Below are positions 23,101 to 34,845 of a stretch of DNA of 64,000 bases, in pieces (the first letter of the stretch is position 1; the number at the start of each line of letters is the position of its first letter). The translations under genes and the position numbers were made by a program. Below the pieces are notes generated by a model, which saw only the letters and a program-made list of their open reading frames with translations, was not told the origin of the DNA and made no database searches. Source of the stretch: Mastigias papua. Lineage: Eukaryota; Cnidaria; Scyphozoa; Rhizostomeae; Mastigiidae. Where the stretch lies: assembly GCA_964019165.1 (NCBI GenBank), contig OZ025278.1, positions 8,174,028 through 8,238,027 of the forward strand, in the 5' to 3' direction.

Positions 23101-23421
23101 TGATTATCCTCTGGGGCTAATAGACACAGTAGGCCCCAAGAACTACTGTATCCAGCAATGTCATAATATTGACAGATGTGCTAGCCATTGTTTCAGGTGA
23201 AATCTTCTGCCTACCATTGATTGTTGAAATTACCGTTGACTAACAGAGAGCTCTTCCGCCAATATCAACTACCTCTATCTTGCTGACCAATAGAGAATCG
23301 TATCCCTGATTTGGGAGGCTAACTGGTACTACATCTTGCCTAAGGATGACCAGGAAGCTAATGGAGGGAAGGGAAGCTTCACTGCCCCATTCATAACCTC
23401 ATAGATTATGCCATTGCCCAA
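20120..23421 (-). mobile_element. Full-length RTE-type LINE (copy 1)
   Basis: A 3.3-kb minus-strand element with one endonuclease-RT ORF and no ORF1, the size and layout of RTE elements. The 12-bp sequence GAAGTTCCTTCA occurs at 20108-20119 and 23422-23433 as target duplication. The 3' end (about 20120-20131) is a short ATGA/TGAA repeat tail. About 320 bases of 5' untranslated region precede the ATG at 23098. Confidence 0.92.
20141..23098 (-). pseudogene. RTE endonuclease-reverse transcriptase, two nonsense codons
   Basis: One frame runs 986 codons and is broken only by TAA at 22142-22144 and TAG at 21221-21223. APE endonuclease (22145-23098): ATWNVRSLY, SETFWKGNGEF, VLGDFNVKVGS, QIDYILVD and the terminal GSDHDPVWM. 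RT (about 20500-21600): KKKATGADAIPAEILQYMG, RTISLISHASRVLLQVIKSR, QLGFRKGRGTRDGICQLRF, KQGVRQGCILSPILFNMYSE and catalytic IRYADDTV. The C-terminal region has the RTE pattern around RAQRRKWSDDVKDW. It performs target-primed reverse transcription. So few defects imply recent loss of function. Confidence 0.92.
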
Positions 23422-23433
23422 GAAGTTCCTTCA

Positions 23434-23748
23434 CATTTTGCGAATGTACTCCGCAACGCCAACATCAAAAAGCCTATTGGTTTTGTACGGGGAAGAAGCT
23501 TCTTGCGAATCTTGGTCGCCGGGGTTGTAAAAGAGGGTATGCGGCCTCATAGCGTAATATGACTCCAATATGCAGTTGCCTTAAACGATGTTAGATAGCC
23601 CATAAGTCATAATTAAGGACGTTGCGAGTTGCGAATGTTGAGACGAAGGAGGCGTGGGCTGGTACACTGGCACTTGTACTCCAAGGAATGGGCCATAGGA
23701 ACACCATATACACGTGATACAATGGCAATGCATGCGAGTGAGATCAGC
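23434..23748. other. Spacer between LINE copy 1 and foldback element
   Basis: No gene. Several GCGAATGT strings occur here and left of the LINE (for example at about 20074 and 23440), as expected if both flanks belong to the same older element. Confidence 0.5.
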
Positions 23749-24040
23749 CTACCTGACACCGATCGACCTCCAGTTTACGGTCAGTTTGCAGTCAGTTTAC
23801 GGTAAACTTCCGGAATGGCCTAAGAATTTCACTTGACTAATTATTGCTGGTTTGTCGAATGTCAACTGCAAATTTCAACACAGACTATATAAATCAAAAG
23901 TAGAACCTTCGCTTTATATGAATATGTGCTTTTTAACGTGTTTCAATGCAATTTTTAGGTCGAAATTTTCTTTTTTGGTATGTCTTACTCCGAGCCACGT
24001 CAACGTTTCTACGGCCTAATCCGAGTACTGTATCAGTTTA

Positions 24041-24740
24041 GTCGCCCAGCTAATTTTGAAGTACGCATTAATATAATTTGATTTTCTCTTCATATATTTA
24101 GAGAGTACATATGTGGAATGATGGTATTTCAGGTTTGTAGAATTCTGATAACATTTCGGGGGGAAATCCTCCTTTGAAACACGCGTATTTTACCGCTCCT
24201 CAAATCCCATACCGGTTTAGTCGCCCAGCTAATTTTGAAGTGCGCGTTAATATAATTCGATCTTCTCTTCATATATTTAGAGAGTACATATGTGGAATGA
24301 TGGCATTTCAGTTTTGTAGAATTCTGATAACATTTCGGGGGAAAACCCTCCTTTGAAAAACGCGTATTTTAGTGCCTCTCAGATCCTACACCGTTTTAGT
24401 CGCCCAGCTAATTCTAAAGAACACCTTTAATATAATTTAACTTTCTCCTTATGTCTTCAGAGATTGCATATGTAGGAAGCTGGCATTTAAGTTTTGTAGA
24501 GTTCTGATTACTTTTCGGGGGAAAACCCTCCCTTGAAAATCGCGTATTTCAACACATCTCGGATCCTATCCCGGTTTAGTCGCCCAGCTAATTTTAAAGA
24601 ATACCTTAATATAATTTGACTTTCTCCTTATGTCCTTAGAGAGTACATGTGTGGGAAGCTGGCATTTCAGATTTGAGGAATTCTGATAACTTTTCATGGG
24701 GGAACCTTCCTTTGAAAATCGCGTAGTTTGGTGAAAACTA
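24041..24740. repeat. 180-bp tandem repeats, left arm
   Basis: About four units with starts near 24041, 24220, 24399 and 24579, each containing GTCGCCCAGCTAATT, a TTTAGAGAGTACAT-like stretch and CTTTGAAAA-CGCGTATTT. Units diverge inward; a degraded fifth copy extends to about 25060. Small ORFs such as 24174-24356 are repeat read-through. Confidence 0.8.
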
Positions 24741-25606
24741 AACCCAGCGGAACTGAATTGACACGCTAACTCGAGCTAAAACTTTTCTAGGAAGGCTTGG
24801 AGCATATTCTTTAGTTATACATATGTATATTGTAAAAATATCATGTTTAAACTAACACATGTGAGGAGATTTCAGACAAATGATCAGGACTCAAACCCAC
24901 TGGCTAAGTTGCCTATCTAATTTAAAAGTAGGCATTGAAATAACTGGAATTTTTCTTCATGTTTTTAGAGAGTTCATCTGTGGGCAGCTGGCATTTCATT
25001 TTTGACGAATTGTGACAACTTTTCGGGGGTGGGGGGCTCTCCTTTGAAAAACGCGTATTATAGTGAAAACTAGGCATTTCCATTTCCACTTTAGATAGAG
25101 ATTTGTCACTCAAGCGATTTCTGTAGAAAGTCTCAATATAGGGATAGAGACAACACGAATTAAACAGGGCAAAAAGAAAGTGTGCTACCTTCATAAATAC
25201 TACTACCAGTGCATGAATTACGCTCTCTATTTTCAAGAGTTTCGTCTAAAAAAGCCTTTTTAGCGACACAACACCACACAGTGTACTTTGTAGTTGCTCT
25301 AAGTTTTTTAACAAGTTGCGTACAGTTCGCGTTACAGGAAATACGCTATGATATTTTGTAAAGTCTTTACGAAAATGTTTACCCTCACTCATTTAATCCA
25401 TTCTTGGCCTACAAAGTTCATCCCAGAAAACAGTGTGGGAGTGGCCCTCTATACCGTATATTCTGCTAGTGGCTTGCTCATAATTTTCTACAAACTTCTT
25501 CACCCAAAATATGTTGATAGTTCTACTAATTAGCAGAAATTCCTAGGAGAGAGCGGTCTGCAGCGTGCGATCATCCCATGGCGGGGATATAAAGCGAAAA
25601 TACACG

Positions 25607-26055
25607 CTTTTTTATAAGGAACCACTTTATAAGGAACCTACATGTAGAAGGCCGAAATATTTAAAGAACTTATACTACTAAAGGAAAATCCCTAAGGAAT
25701 TTTTCATTTTAAATTTCCGAGTGCTGTACTCAGATGCAAGTGAAGATTACATTATATTGGATGATATCAATGGAATAGACATGATACTTCTTGATTGAAA
25801 TTATGCTTTTGCATATATAGAACTTATTTCCTGTCGCTTTTGTGCTTTTGAGGTTGATTTCTAGCCATAAGTAAAGGTAGAATTGAGAATTTCAATGCTT
25901 TTCTAGTGTCTGTGTCATTTTCAGGCACTCTATGTGCAGTGAAAATTAAGGAACAATTAAGGAACTTTTAGTACTAGAATTTAATAAATAGAGTTCCGAA
26001 AATAAGGAACTTTTTAGAACTAGGTCTTTAGCTAGGTTCCTTATAAAAAAAAAAG
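25607..26055. mobile_element. Possible MITE inside the foldback element
   Basis: The left CTTTTTTATAAGGAACC and right GGTTCCTTATAAAAAA are inverted, and the interior repeats AAGGAACT/AAGGAACC strings. No target duplication was identified. Confidence 0.4.
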
Positions 26056-26663
26056 CTTGTACTCCAGTGATCTCTACAATCTTGAAGATTGGATATTAGG
26101 ACAATTTCAGAGTTAAATATCTCATTAGAAGCGTTTCAAAACATATCCCACATTGGATGAGTAACTGGCATCCCTTCAGAAGCATTGTTTATGAACAATA
26201 AACACTCTAAAATATCTATAGCTGCCTTAACATTATACAAGCTTCCTACAGAGGTAGCAAATACTTTCCTGACAGAAGGGTTTCAGGGGAGGGTATTCCA
26301 GGCCCGGTAGCCCCCACAAGGAATTGTGATAACTCATCAAAATTGAAATGCCAGCTTCCTATAGATGTAATCTCTAAAGATACGAAGAGAAAATCAAATT
26401 ATATCAAAGCGCATTTCAAAATCAGCTTGGCAACTAAACCGGTATGAGAACTGAAGCCTAATCAGTTGTCTGAAGTTTCCTTACATACGCTATTTTTAAC
26501 CATGAAATTTTCCCCATGACACACATATCTATAACTGAAAGACATACGCTGAAACTTCATAGAAAGATTTTAACTCGAATTATCGTGTCGCTTCAAATTC
26601 ATACTACGGTATTGTTGGGAGGGTTTGAGTCCTGATCATTTGTCTGAAATCTCCTCACATGTG

Positions 26664-27102
26664 CAGGGCCTTTTTTAACATACAAACTGGGGGCAAATGC
26701 CCCCCAGTTCTCAACTTTGCCCCCCGAGTGAAGAGGTTTTTGACCCCAGAAAAATATCCCTTTTTGCATAGGTTCTCAGCTATGTTGTCAAGCAACTACT
26801 GCTGTCATCATGTTGCAATGAATGGGACCCCTTGAGTTTCATCGGCTAAAGAATGAACCACAATAACATTTTTGCACAACATTAGGAAACTGTATAATAC
26901 GCGAACAGTACGTTATTGTAACAATTACAAAACTAGAGATTTCATCTCCAAACTTTTTTACATCAAAACTTAACATTTATGAACATTGTTTCAATATATC
27001 ACATGTGTCAACCTTATTTCAAATTAGGCTTTTTGTCCTAGTATCACGTCCCTTTTGAGAGTTTGCCCCCCACCCAGTAAATGTATGTTAAAAAAGGCCA
27101 CG
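26664..27102. mobile_element. hAT MITE
   Basis: The left end is CAGGGCCTTTTTTAACATAC and the right end, reverse complemented, CGTGGCCTTTTTTAACATAC. A perfect 8-bp duplication CACATGTG lies at 26656-26663 and 27103-27110. The left arm of the host element has the uninterrupted target at about 24857, confirming the insertion. The interior has poly-C stretches (GCCCCCC) and no ORF. Confidence 0.9.
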
Positions 27103-27199
27103 CACATGTGTTAGTCTAAACATGCTATTTTTACGATAAAATACATACCTGTAACTAAAGGATACGCTCCAAACCTTCCTAGTAAAGTTTTAACTCGAG

Positions 27200-27790
27200 T
27201 TAACGTGTCAATTCAGTCTTCTGTTTTCAAGGGTATTGTTAGGACGTGCATTTCCGCCGGGCTCAGTTTTCATCAAAATACGCGTTTTTCAAAGGAGGAT
27301 TTCCCCCAGAAATGTTATCAGAATTCTACAAAACTGAAATGCCATCATTCCACATATGTACTCTCTAAATATATGAAGAGAAAATCAAATTATATTAATG
27401 CGCACTTCAAAATTAGCTGGGCGACTAAACCGGTATGGGATTTGAGGAGCGGTAAAATACGCGTGTTTCAAAGGAGGATTTCCCCCCGAAATGTTATCAG
27501 AATTCTACAAACCTGAAATGCCATCATTCCACATATGTACTCTCTAAATATATGAAGAGAAAATCAAATTATATTAATGCGTACTTCAAAATTAGCTGGG
27601 CGACTAAACCGGTATAGGATCTGAGAGGCACTAAAATACGCGTGTTTCAAAGGAGGTTTTTCCCCCCGAAATGTTATCAGAATTCTACAAAACTGAAATG
27701 CCATCATTCCACATATGTACTCTCTAAATATATGAAGAGAAAATCAAATTATATTAACGCGTACTTCAAAATTAGCTGGGCGACTAAACT
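27200..27790. repeat. 180-bp tandem repeats, right arm
   Basis: Three near-identical units (period about 180, marked by TTAGCTGGGCGACTAAAC at about 27413, 27593 and 27773) in inverted orientation to the left arm. They are better conserved than the left units. The ORF at 27205-27516 is repeat read-through. Confidence 0.8.
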
Positions 27791-28072
27791 GATACAGTAC
27801 TCGGATTAGGCCGTAGAAACGTTGACGTGGCTCGGAGTAAGACATACTAAAAAAGAAAATTTCGACCTAAACATTGCATTGAAACACGTTGAAAAGCACA
27901 TATTCATATAAAGCGAAGGTTCTACTTTTGATTTATATAGTCTGTGTTGAAATTTGCAGTTGACATTCGACAAACCAGCAATAGTCAAGTGAAATTCTTA
28001 GGCCATTCCGGAAGTTTACCGTAAACTGACTGCAAACTGACCGTAAACTGGAGGTCGATCGGTCTACCTGAC

Positions 28073-30186
28073 AAGTTAATTAGCTAATAGTTATCCGAGA
28101 GATATGTTTATATGAAGAAATACTGATTATCATAGAGATTTTGATAGATGCTTAACTATCATCATTGTGTATGGAGACCTGGGGTAAGATTGGCAATTTC
28201 TTGAAGTTTTCCAGCCGGCAGGTATTGCATGATCTACTGAGGGCCTAAGTGCATGGGTCCTATTGGTAGCAGAAGGTGAAGATTCCTGTTGATACTCCAA
28301 GATGTCTAGTACTTATGTTTTATTTATAAAATATGTGATATTAGTATCTGAAAGTGGTATGCCATTTGTGTGACTCAATCAGCTAAATTAACGGATTTAA
28401 CTACTATTTTTATAGTTATCGATCGTATGTGTCATGTATGCACAATCGCTTTTGCAGTACAGTCTGGTACGTTTCGGTTGTCTGGCTTTAGTTGAAGTGG
28501 TTAAACAGCGTTCAAATGTGTAAGATTGAACGTTAGATATGTCAGATTTGCTTATCAAGAACTTGTAATGGGAAGTTTCAGTGGAAAATATTATTAGATA
28601 ACGAAAAGTCTCAACACTAGTACTAACAGCTTTGTTCTTAGTTACCCCTATCTAGAGTGATATGCACCATATATCCACTTCACCTGTCTAGCATCAGTGA
28701 TGAAACAAGTAGCCTCCCAAAATTATCTTTAAGAGGGCTTACCCTTAGTGTAGTGCAGGTGATGCATTGGTAGTAATAGCTAAAAAATTATGCACAATCT
28801 CTGACAAATGAAACATGCAGAAATTTTATATTGGAAGATTGTTGCCTCCTTTTTCTGTATTTGTTATCTTAGGATTTTCAATCACATCTCTTTTTCCCTT
28901 TTACACTACAGTGATCCCTTTAGCTTTATGTATTGTACCTATTCTTCCAAGCAGCAACATACTGCAAAATAACTACTTAATTGCCTTTGTCTGCTTGAGG
29001 ACTGCCTTCCATAAAACTGACATCTCTAAAACCAAATCATATAGTTCAAGTTATACCTTAATTGGATATACCCAAATACAAATCTGAATTGAATGTTTCT
29101 TAGACTAGACTTTCTTGTCAATGCCTCAAATCACAACTCATAACCAAATGCAATTTCCAAAACCCTTAAACTGCTTAAAGACTTTACTAGAAGTTGTTGC
29201 CTAAATTTTGATAGGTATGTTGAGTCAAATGAACAAAATTACATTGAAGATGGATTATATGTTGAAATATTGGGATAGATGTTGAGTTTCTCTGAAGCAT
29301 GGGTAACCAAAAGTCATGCCCAGCGGCAAGTTTTATTTGCCAATTTGCTGAATGGGTGGAGACATGCACATGTGTTTGTTCAATTGGGTGTCAAAATTCT
29401 CTCATTATCAAATTCTGAACACTGTGGACAGTTTCCTTGTGCCTTTTGTCCTCTATATCGATGTATTCTGATTAACAGTAGGGCTGGGCCAAATTGATCA
29501 GTAAGGCTTTATGTAGAATCATTACATGATTTCATGAAATTATTGAACTGTGAAGGTGAGATTTCTTCTGAATCTTTGAAGAATAGAATAACATATTGCT
29601 GAAAGTGGATGATTACATGTAAATACTTATAGAGGCTTTGCTATAATAGAGAAGAACAGTAATATAGAAATATCAATCCATGTACCAAATCTTGAAAAGG
29701 CACATGAGTATAAAGTAATCCATTGGCAATTTACATTTCTTTTGCCTCTGCTTGCCAGATCTAGTGTGCTCAAACCATGATGGTCAGTATATCCAAAGCA
29801 TGAGATTTGATAGCTCAAGTGGGTTGTAGGCAGGCACTTAGTAGTTTTTATTCATTGGCCTCAGTGGCCTACAGTAAGTTACTTTTTCCATTTATGTACA
29901 CACTTTTGATACATTGATAATTTTGATATGTGTGGCTGGACTTGTATGGCAGGAAAACAATGTATTATTTAAACTACATTGTGAATTTAAAAAATTCCAT
30001 CATCAATTTGGTTTCACCTTTTGTTTGAAGGTATGGTTTTTGTGTATTGACTTATTATGAGTTAAAAGCCTAACTCATACTAGCAGTGCTAGTTTATCTT
30101 TACAATGCAAGTTTATTTTGAGAGACGAAAAGTAAAATATATAGGAAAAATTTTGAGTTGTTGAATTTTTAATGGGGTGAAATTTA
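28073..30186. other. About 2.1 kb without a recognised gene
   Basis: AT-rich DNA. The ORFs at 28815-29087, 29187-29497 and 29627-29818 have no domain or transposon motif. It may be interior of the GGCGGATCC-ended element. Confidence 0.5.
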
Positions 30187-30231
30187 GGGCGTGGTCATGT
30201 GGGCGTGGTCATGTGGGCGTGGTCTTTTCTA
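30187..30231. repeat. Short minisatellite GGGCGTGGTCATGT
   Basis: Three direct copies of the 14-base unit, the last one cut short. A GGGCGTGG string also precedes the right end of the element at 57467-58845, so it looks like a subterminal feature of that family. Confidence 0.7.
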
Positions 30232-30283
30232 GCGGTGAGGATTTTGCGAATGTCAGAATTTACTCTGGATCCGCATCTGGTGA

Positions 30284-31509
30284 TAATCATAACAAAATGT
30301 TTGAATCATAATAGAATAAGCTAAAATTGAAATGATTATTGGAAATTACGGACCTCTAGAATCTGTATGTATAATGTGAATTACTAATTATAATGTAAAC
30401 AACAGAACACTTGAGCGATTAAATAAGACAAGGTGACTGTATAACTTTTAGTAGGATAGGAGGAGGCATCTAGTATGCTGGAATCTGCAGGTCACAGCTA
30501 GGTTGATTGCATATTGTAAAGCGGCAAAATAATGCAGTGTAAAAATTTCTCACCTCTTCCCGGACTTCTATATGATATATTTACAAAAATAGGCAACAAA
30601 TTTATTCTTATTGATTGTAAGAAAAGATGACAAATGGTAAGTGGCAAGCAACAGTAAATTTTATTTGTTTACACATAGTTTATGTACATATATTATGATA
30701 AAGTTCACATTTATTAACAAGAAGTGGGGCAGCCACTTTGTGAAAAACCATGTATGAATACTGCTATATTGACCGACAATGTATTTTCCCTGACATTATC
30801 AACAGGTGTGCGTAGAGTACACATTAAGATATTCACGCATTTTCTTCTGTCCGGCAATTCCCGAATTAATCAATTGATTATTATAATTTGGATGATGTCC
30901 ATAGATTTCCACATATATGCCTAGTTGTGTAGTTGTATATGTGAGCTCATGAGAAGTAATGTGCGAGCAGGCGAAATAATTTGAATAAAAAAGGCTAAGT
31001 GTATGGTGGCCGATAACTGCCAATAATAAAATCTATAAAATATGGAAAAAATTATGCTAAATAGAATGTGGAAACATTGCAAATGAAATGAAATTGAAAA
31101 TCATTTGAAGTTCAAATTATTTTGAATATAAAAGCTCTATTTAATTTCAAAATAAAAGTTTTGCAATCGCAAATCGAAATGCGCATAGTTTAAAAGTAGA
31201 ATTTCTGCAAAATGGGGAAACTGCCTCTCTAGGCGTAAAGTGGGCAAATAATAGAAGTATTGCTGTAAAACGGGTAAAAGTACTACACTCCTTTTTATAA
31301 GAACCAGTCAGTTAAGCCCCCAGGTGCTAATTCGAAGATTTAAGGTATATGGCCATTTTACGGCTAGAGAAACAATTTGCTCATTAGCTGTTGGAGTGAG
31401 ACCGCTTGCCTTTTAACGGCTGAAGTGAGATTATTTCTCTACATTACAGCTGGAAAGAGCCTATTTGCCTATTTTACGGCGTGAGTGGATATCCACAATG
31501 AAGCAAAAG
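30284..31509. other. About 1.2 kb without a recognised gene
   Basis: AT-rich DNA with ATTTGAAAT-type low complexity at 31070-31200. At 31340-31490 there are about four loose repeats of a TTTTACGGC...GAG motif spaced roughly 45 bases apart. Confidence 0.45.
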
Positions 31510-31517
31510 CATCCTTG

Positions 31518-31966
31518 AATCCTCGAATAAGCCTCCACCTCCGAATAAGCCCCCACCTAAAAATCATTTTTGCATATAAGCCCCCCTCGAATAAGCTCCC
31601 ATGGGGGCTTATTCGAGGGAAGTATAACAGTAGAATAATATCATATTTCAAGAAGCTGTACAGTATTACTTTCTTTGAATGGAGGCTAAAATGCAAAGAG
31701 AAACGCGCCATTCGTGACAATAGGAACATTATAATGTTTGTTAAATCTTCACACAACACTTTGTAACTCATTTAACGATATCAGCTTCTGTAACTAGCAG
31801 CTCAAAATTTAGTTGATTGAGAAAATTATGTTGTTTTTTATATCAAACTTTGACGACAATGCCAGACTCTGAAATAAGTCCCCCCTCGAATAAGCCTCCC
31901 CTCGAATAAGCCCCCACCCAAAAATTCATTTTTGCAAATAAGCCCCCGGAGGCTTATTCGAGGATT
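31518..31966. repeat. MITE-like repeat with CCTCGAATAAGCC modules
   Basis: AATCCTCGAATAAGCC at 31518 is inverted at the right end (GGCTTATTCGAGGATT). Two C-rich modules of about 95 bases (31520-31619 and 31874-31966) repeat in direct orientation; each contains AAAATCATTTTTGCA-like sequence and its own inverted ends. It encodes nothing convincing. Confidence 0.55.
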
Positions 31967-31989
31967 TGCGGTATTTTATATTACTAAAG

Positions 31990-33160
31990 ATTTTATATCA
32001 TTAATTTTATTTTTAACAATGCTCGTAAATACCATATTAATAGCTCCAAACTGATTGCGCGAGTAGTTAAACAAGTGAATAGACAAATATAAACTTTACC
32101 ATGATTGCCATGGTAAATTTTTAGGAGAAAATTTCCAGTGAAGTCTATACCGATGTTAGAAAACGGAGGATTCAAAGTGTCTAAGCGAAATTGCGGTAAT
32201 TCTGATGGCGTGGGCAGAAGATAGGGTCCGCCTGTGACTTCTGTGGAAGTAGAACATTTATGCAGAAGGCGACGAGCAACAGAACGTACTGATGGAGTCC
32301 AAAAATGTTGACGGATGGCGACGAGCGTACCTCCAACACCAATATGACGTAGACGTTTGTGATAATCAAGAACTAACAAATCTATAAAACGAGAGTGTTA
32401 AGGTAATAAAATTAAGGAAGAGTCGAGATCAATGCGTCCTTTCGCGCGAATAAGTCCGTTGTCGGATAAGAACAAAGTGAGTACGAGAAGAGGGATAGTC
32501 TAGAACTTGAGGGTATAAATCTTGCTGATGGGCACTAATCCATTGGGCTTCAACGAAATTAATCTCTGAAGCAGTAGGGTTTCCTTTTATCCCTGTACCA
32601 AAGCAAACAGGATGTAGACGAGGAAGCCGCGGGTGGCAACGTAATCTGTTGTTCGGGAAAAGAAGCAGCAACTGTAGCGGAAAGAGGTGACAATTTAGGC
32701 CATTATGGCCACGAGGCGATATTATGAATCTAAGATTGTTGGGTAACCTTCCCTCTGATTGGATCTTACGCAGAATAGACATCTCTTCAGATATTACACA
32801 TCATAAGTTTTCTTTATGATTCCAATCAAACACAACGTCTAACACTCTACCACTCAAGGCTACCAATCAACTGAACTAACTTAAAGCATACACGATATTA
32901 TAAGAAATGACGGAGCAATTAAACGAGACAGTAAATCACTATACAGAAATCAACTCTTAAAAACAAGGACTAATAATATCTCTATATTGTCATTTAAACC
33001 TTTAATCCGGATACCACAGCAAAAAAATAAACAATGCAAATATCCCCAATAAAGAAGGGCAGTGGAACGATAATTATGAATTGAATAACGACTGTGCACT
33101 GCAACCACGAGGAACAAGATCGGCAGGGTTTGTCTGAGGAAGGGGTATAACCCCAGAAGA
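31990..33160 (-). pseudogene. pol: BEL/Pao retrotransposon Pol remnant
   Basis: Read on the minus strand: the RNase H end with TNPADLVPRGCS at about 33070-33130, then a damaged integrase N-terminal region (32390-32790, frameshifted) and integrase core (31993-32379: HKRLRHIGVGGTLVAIRQHF, SNIGIDFTGN, KVYICLFTCLTTRAISLELL). The NPADLVSRGC and KVYICLFTCxTTRA strings are diagnostic of BEL/Pao. The second and third catalytic residues are lost because the copy ends at about 31990. RTE LINE copy 2 appears to have inserted upstream of it. Confidence 0.8.
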
Positions 33161-33182
33161 AAGATGTGAACAAGCGATTTAT

Positions 33183-33290
33183 GGCATCATTGTCATCATC
33201 ATAATCATAATTATAATCATCATCATAATCATCATCATCATCATCGTCATCATCAATTTATTTCCAGTTCATCATCATCATCATCTTGTG
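33183..33290 (-). repeat. ATC/GAT trinucleotide array, 3' tail of LINE copy 2
   Basis: Imperfect runs of ATC and ATA on the plus strand (GAT/TAT in the LINE sense) at 33183-33258 and 33270-33287. Confidence 0.75.
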
Positions 33291-33351
33291 CCATCTGCTC
33301 CCAGCAGGTTGGCTGTTATGGACCTCCATTCTTGTCTGTTCTCTGCAGCTC

Positions 33352-34420
33352 TCACGCATTCGCCAAAAGTCTTTCCAGTCCAGTCCTTGATGTTAGTTGC
33401 CCATGTAATTCTTGGCCTTCCTTTTCTCCTTTTTTTCCGTTTAATTTCCCTTCTAGTAAAAGTCTCTGTAGCCCATTCTGTCTTATCCCGAAATATTTGG
33501 CCTTCCTTTTTCTGATACTATCAATCAGTAGTCTCTTTATCTTCATCATGCCCAACACCTCTTCATTCGTCTTATGCTCAGTGTATAATATCCTTAACAT
33601 TCGCCTATAGCATCACATTTCAAATGCTTCCAATCGCCTACTCATAGCCCTCGAAATGGTCCATGTTTCAAGTCCTTAGGTAAGTGTCAACCAAACATAA
33701 CATTTTATAGCCTAAATCTCAAACTAATGTTTATGTTTCTGCATGTCAACAATTTCCTCATGTTAGCGAAAGCTCTTTTTGCAATTAGAATACGTCGTGC
33801 TATTTCTGCATCACTTCTGCCATCTTCCCTTGTTATATGCCCTAGGTAAACGAACTTGCTCAATTGGCTTTCCGTCAAGTTCTAAATCTATTATTTTATG
33901 TACCGTTTTACTAACTACCATACTCTTTGTTTTTACGATGTTCATCTTCATTCCATACGGTTTCCCACATGTATTTACATTATTGAGTAGTGTCTGTAAA
34001 TCTGCTGCATTTAAGGCTATTAGTGCTGTGTCATCCGCATATCTCAAATTATTAATATTCATACCACCGATATTAACTCTATTTCTATCTATTACTTCTG
34101 TAAAGATTTTCTCTGTATACAAATTAAATAAATTTGGTGACAGGACACATCCCTGGCGAGCACCTCTCTTGATGCTAAATTCTGATGAAAACTCTGTTTT
34201 TGTTCTAACTACAGCTGTTTGATCCCAGTGTAGCCCTGCAAAAATTCTCAAATCTTTTCATCAATTCCTATTTCCTTTAGACACTCCATCAGCTTGGAAT
34301 GTTTCACTTTATCAAATGCTTTCTTATAGTCAATAAAGCAGATAAAAACTATTTGCCCCAGCTCAATAATTCGCTCACAAATAATTCTTAAATTGAATAT
34401 ACCCTCTCTTGTTCCAATCC
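33352..34420 (-). pseudogene. RTE reverse transcriptase, C-terminal half (LINE copy 2)
   Basis: Begins with the RT segment containing VFICFIDYKKAFDKVKH (about 34290-34350), then GARQGCVLSPNLFNLYTEKI, catalytic LRYADDTALIA (33811-34251), and the RTE C-terminal region TNEEVLGMMKIKRLLIDSIR with LQRLLLEGKLNGK (33352-33600). At least two frameshifts separate the blocks. The N-terminal half is at 45669-47555. Confidence 0.85.
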
Positions 34421-34422
34421 TA

Positions 34423-34699
34423 CAATAGTGGACAAAAGTCCTGGGACACTTTGCAATTTTTTACTCTGCGCTCATCTCTCATCCCCCTCCTCCCCTTAAA
34501 CAATGTTGGTTTGTGGAAGGAGTATATACGATAGCGGAAAATTTTCACGTGTGCAATAGCGTCAAGTGTCCCCTCCATCAGCCAACATTGTTCCTGGGGG
34601 GAGGGGGTTGCCTATAAGGTGTAAAATTAAGGAAGTTCAGAGGAATATGGTTTTTTTTAGTTTTTCCCTAAGTGTCCCAAGGACTTTTGTCCACTATTG
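34423..34699. mobile_element. Tc1-type MITE copy A
   Basis: 277 bases with TIRs CAATAGTGGACAAAAGTCC and a quasi-palindromic interior. TA lies on the left, TCTG on the right. The TIR style and TA target suit the IS630/Tc1/mariner superfamily. Confidence 0.85.
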
Positions 34700-34845
34700 T
34701 CTGCTATCAAATTTTCGCTATAGACACTACTGAGCTGCAATCAGGTCGGAACATGGGGTTTTCGGGGGCGCTGAGTGTGATGGTGTGAAGAGTTTTCCCA
34801 TAGGTCTACCCCGTGACGTCATACCAACGTCATGGGGTAGGTTTT

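Larger units (their letters stand above)
23758..28063. mobile_element. Foldback/Mutator-like element with 9-bp target duplication
   Basis: The ends read ACCGATCGACCTCCAGTTTA and its reverse complement. CTACCTGAC flanks both sides (23749-23757 and 28064-28072); 9 bp is the size made by Mutator-like and FB-type elements. Both arms carry tandem repeats of about 180 bp. The 4.3-kb element encodes no recognisable transposase. A hAT MITE (26664-27102) and perhaps another MITE (25607-26055) have inserted. Confidence 0.82.
19813..30280. mobile_element. Possible hAT-like element with GGCGGATCC ends, filled by insertions
   Basis: The left end AGTGGCGGATCCAGACATTC and the reverse complement of the right end, CAGATGCGGATCCAGAGTAA, share the GCGGATCCAGA core, and both continue into GACATTCGC-type motifs. 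A related pair bounds 57467-58845. If both ends belong to one element, the RTE LINE and the foldback element lie inside it. No 8-bp duplication was seen, so the pairing is uncertain; they may be ends of two different copies. Confidence 0.35.
33170..34422 (-). mobile_element. RTE-type LINE copy 2, 3' part
   Basis: Holds the RT C-terminal half and the 3' tail. It continues at 45667: the reading frame broken at the TA of 34421-34422 is resumed exactly across the composite insertion. The tail at about 33180-33290 is a GAT/GATAAT trinucleotide array, as in RTE elements that end in short repeats. Confidence 0.88.

Noticed and set aside
24041..24740. Regularly spaced repeats as a CRISPR array
   Set aside because: Units are about 180 bp, diverged along their whole length and mirrored in the opposite arm of a transposon; no short repeat-spacer pattern or cas gene is present.
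24174..27516. ORFs within the foldback element arms
   Set aside because: They repeat with the 180-bp unit and are not conserved in frame between units.
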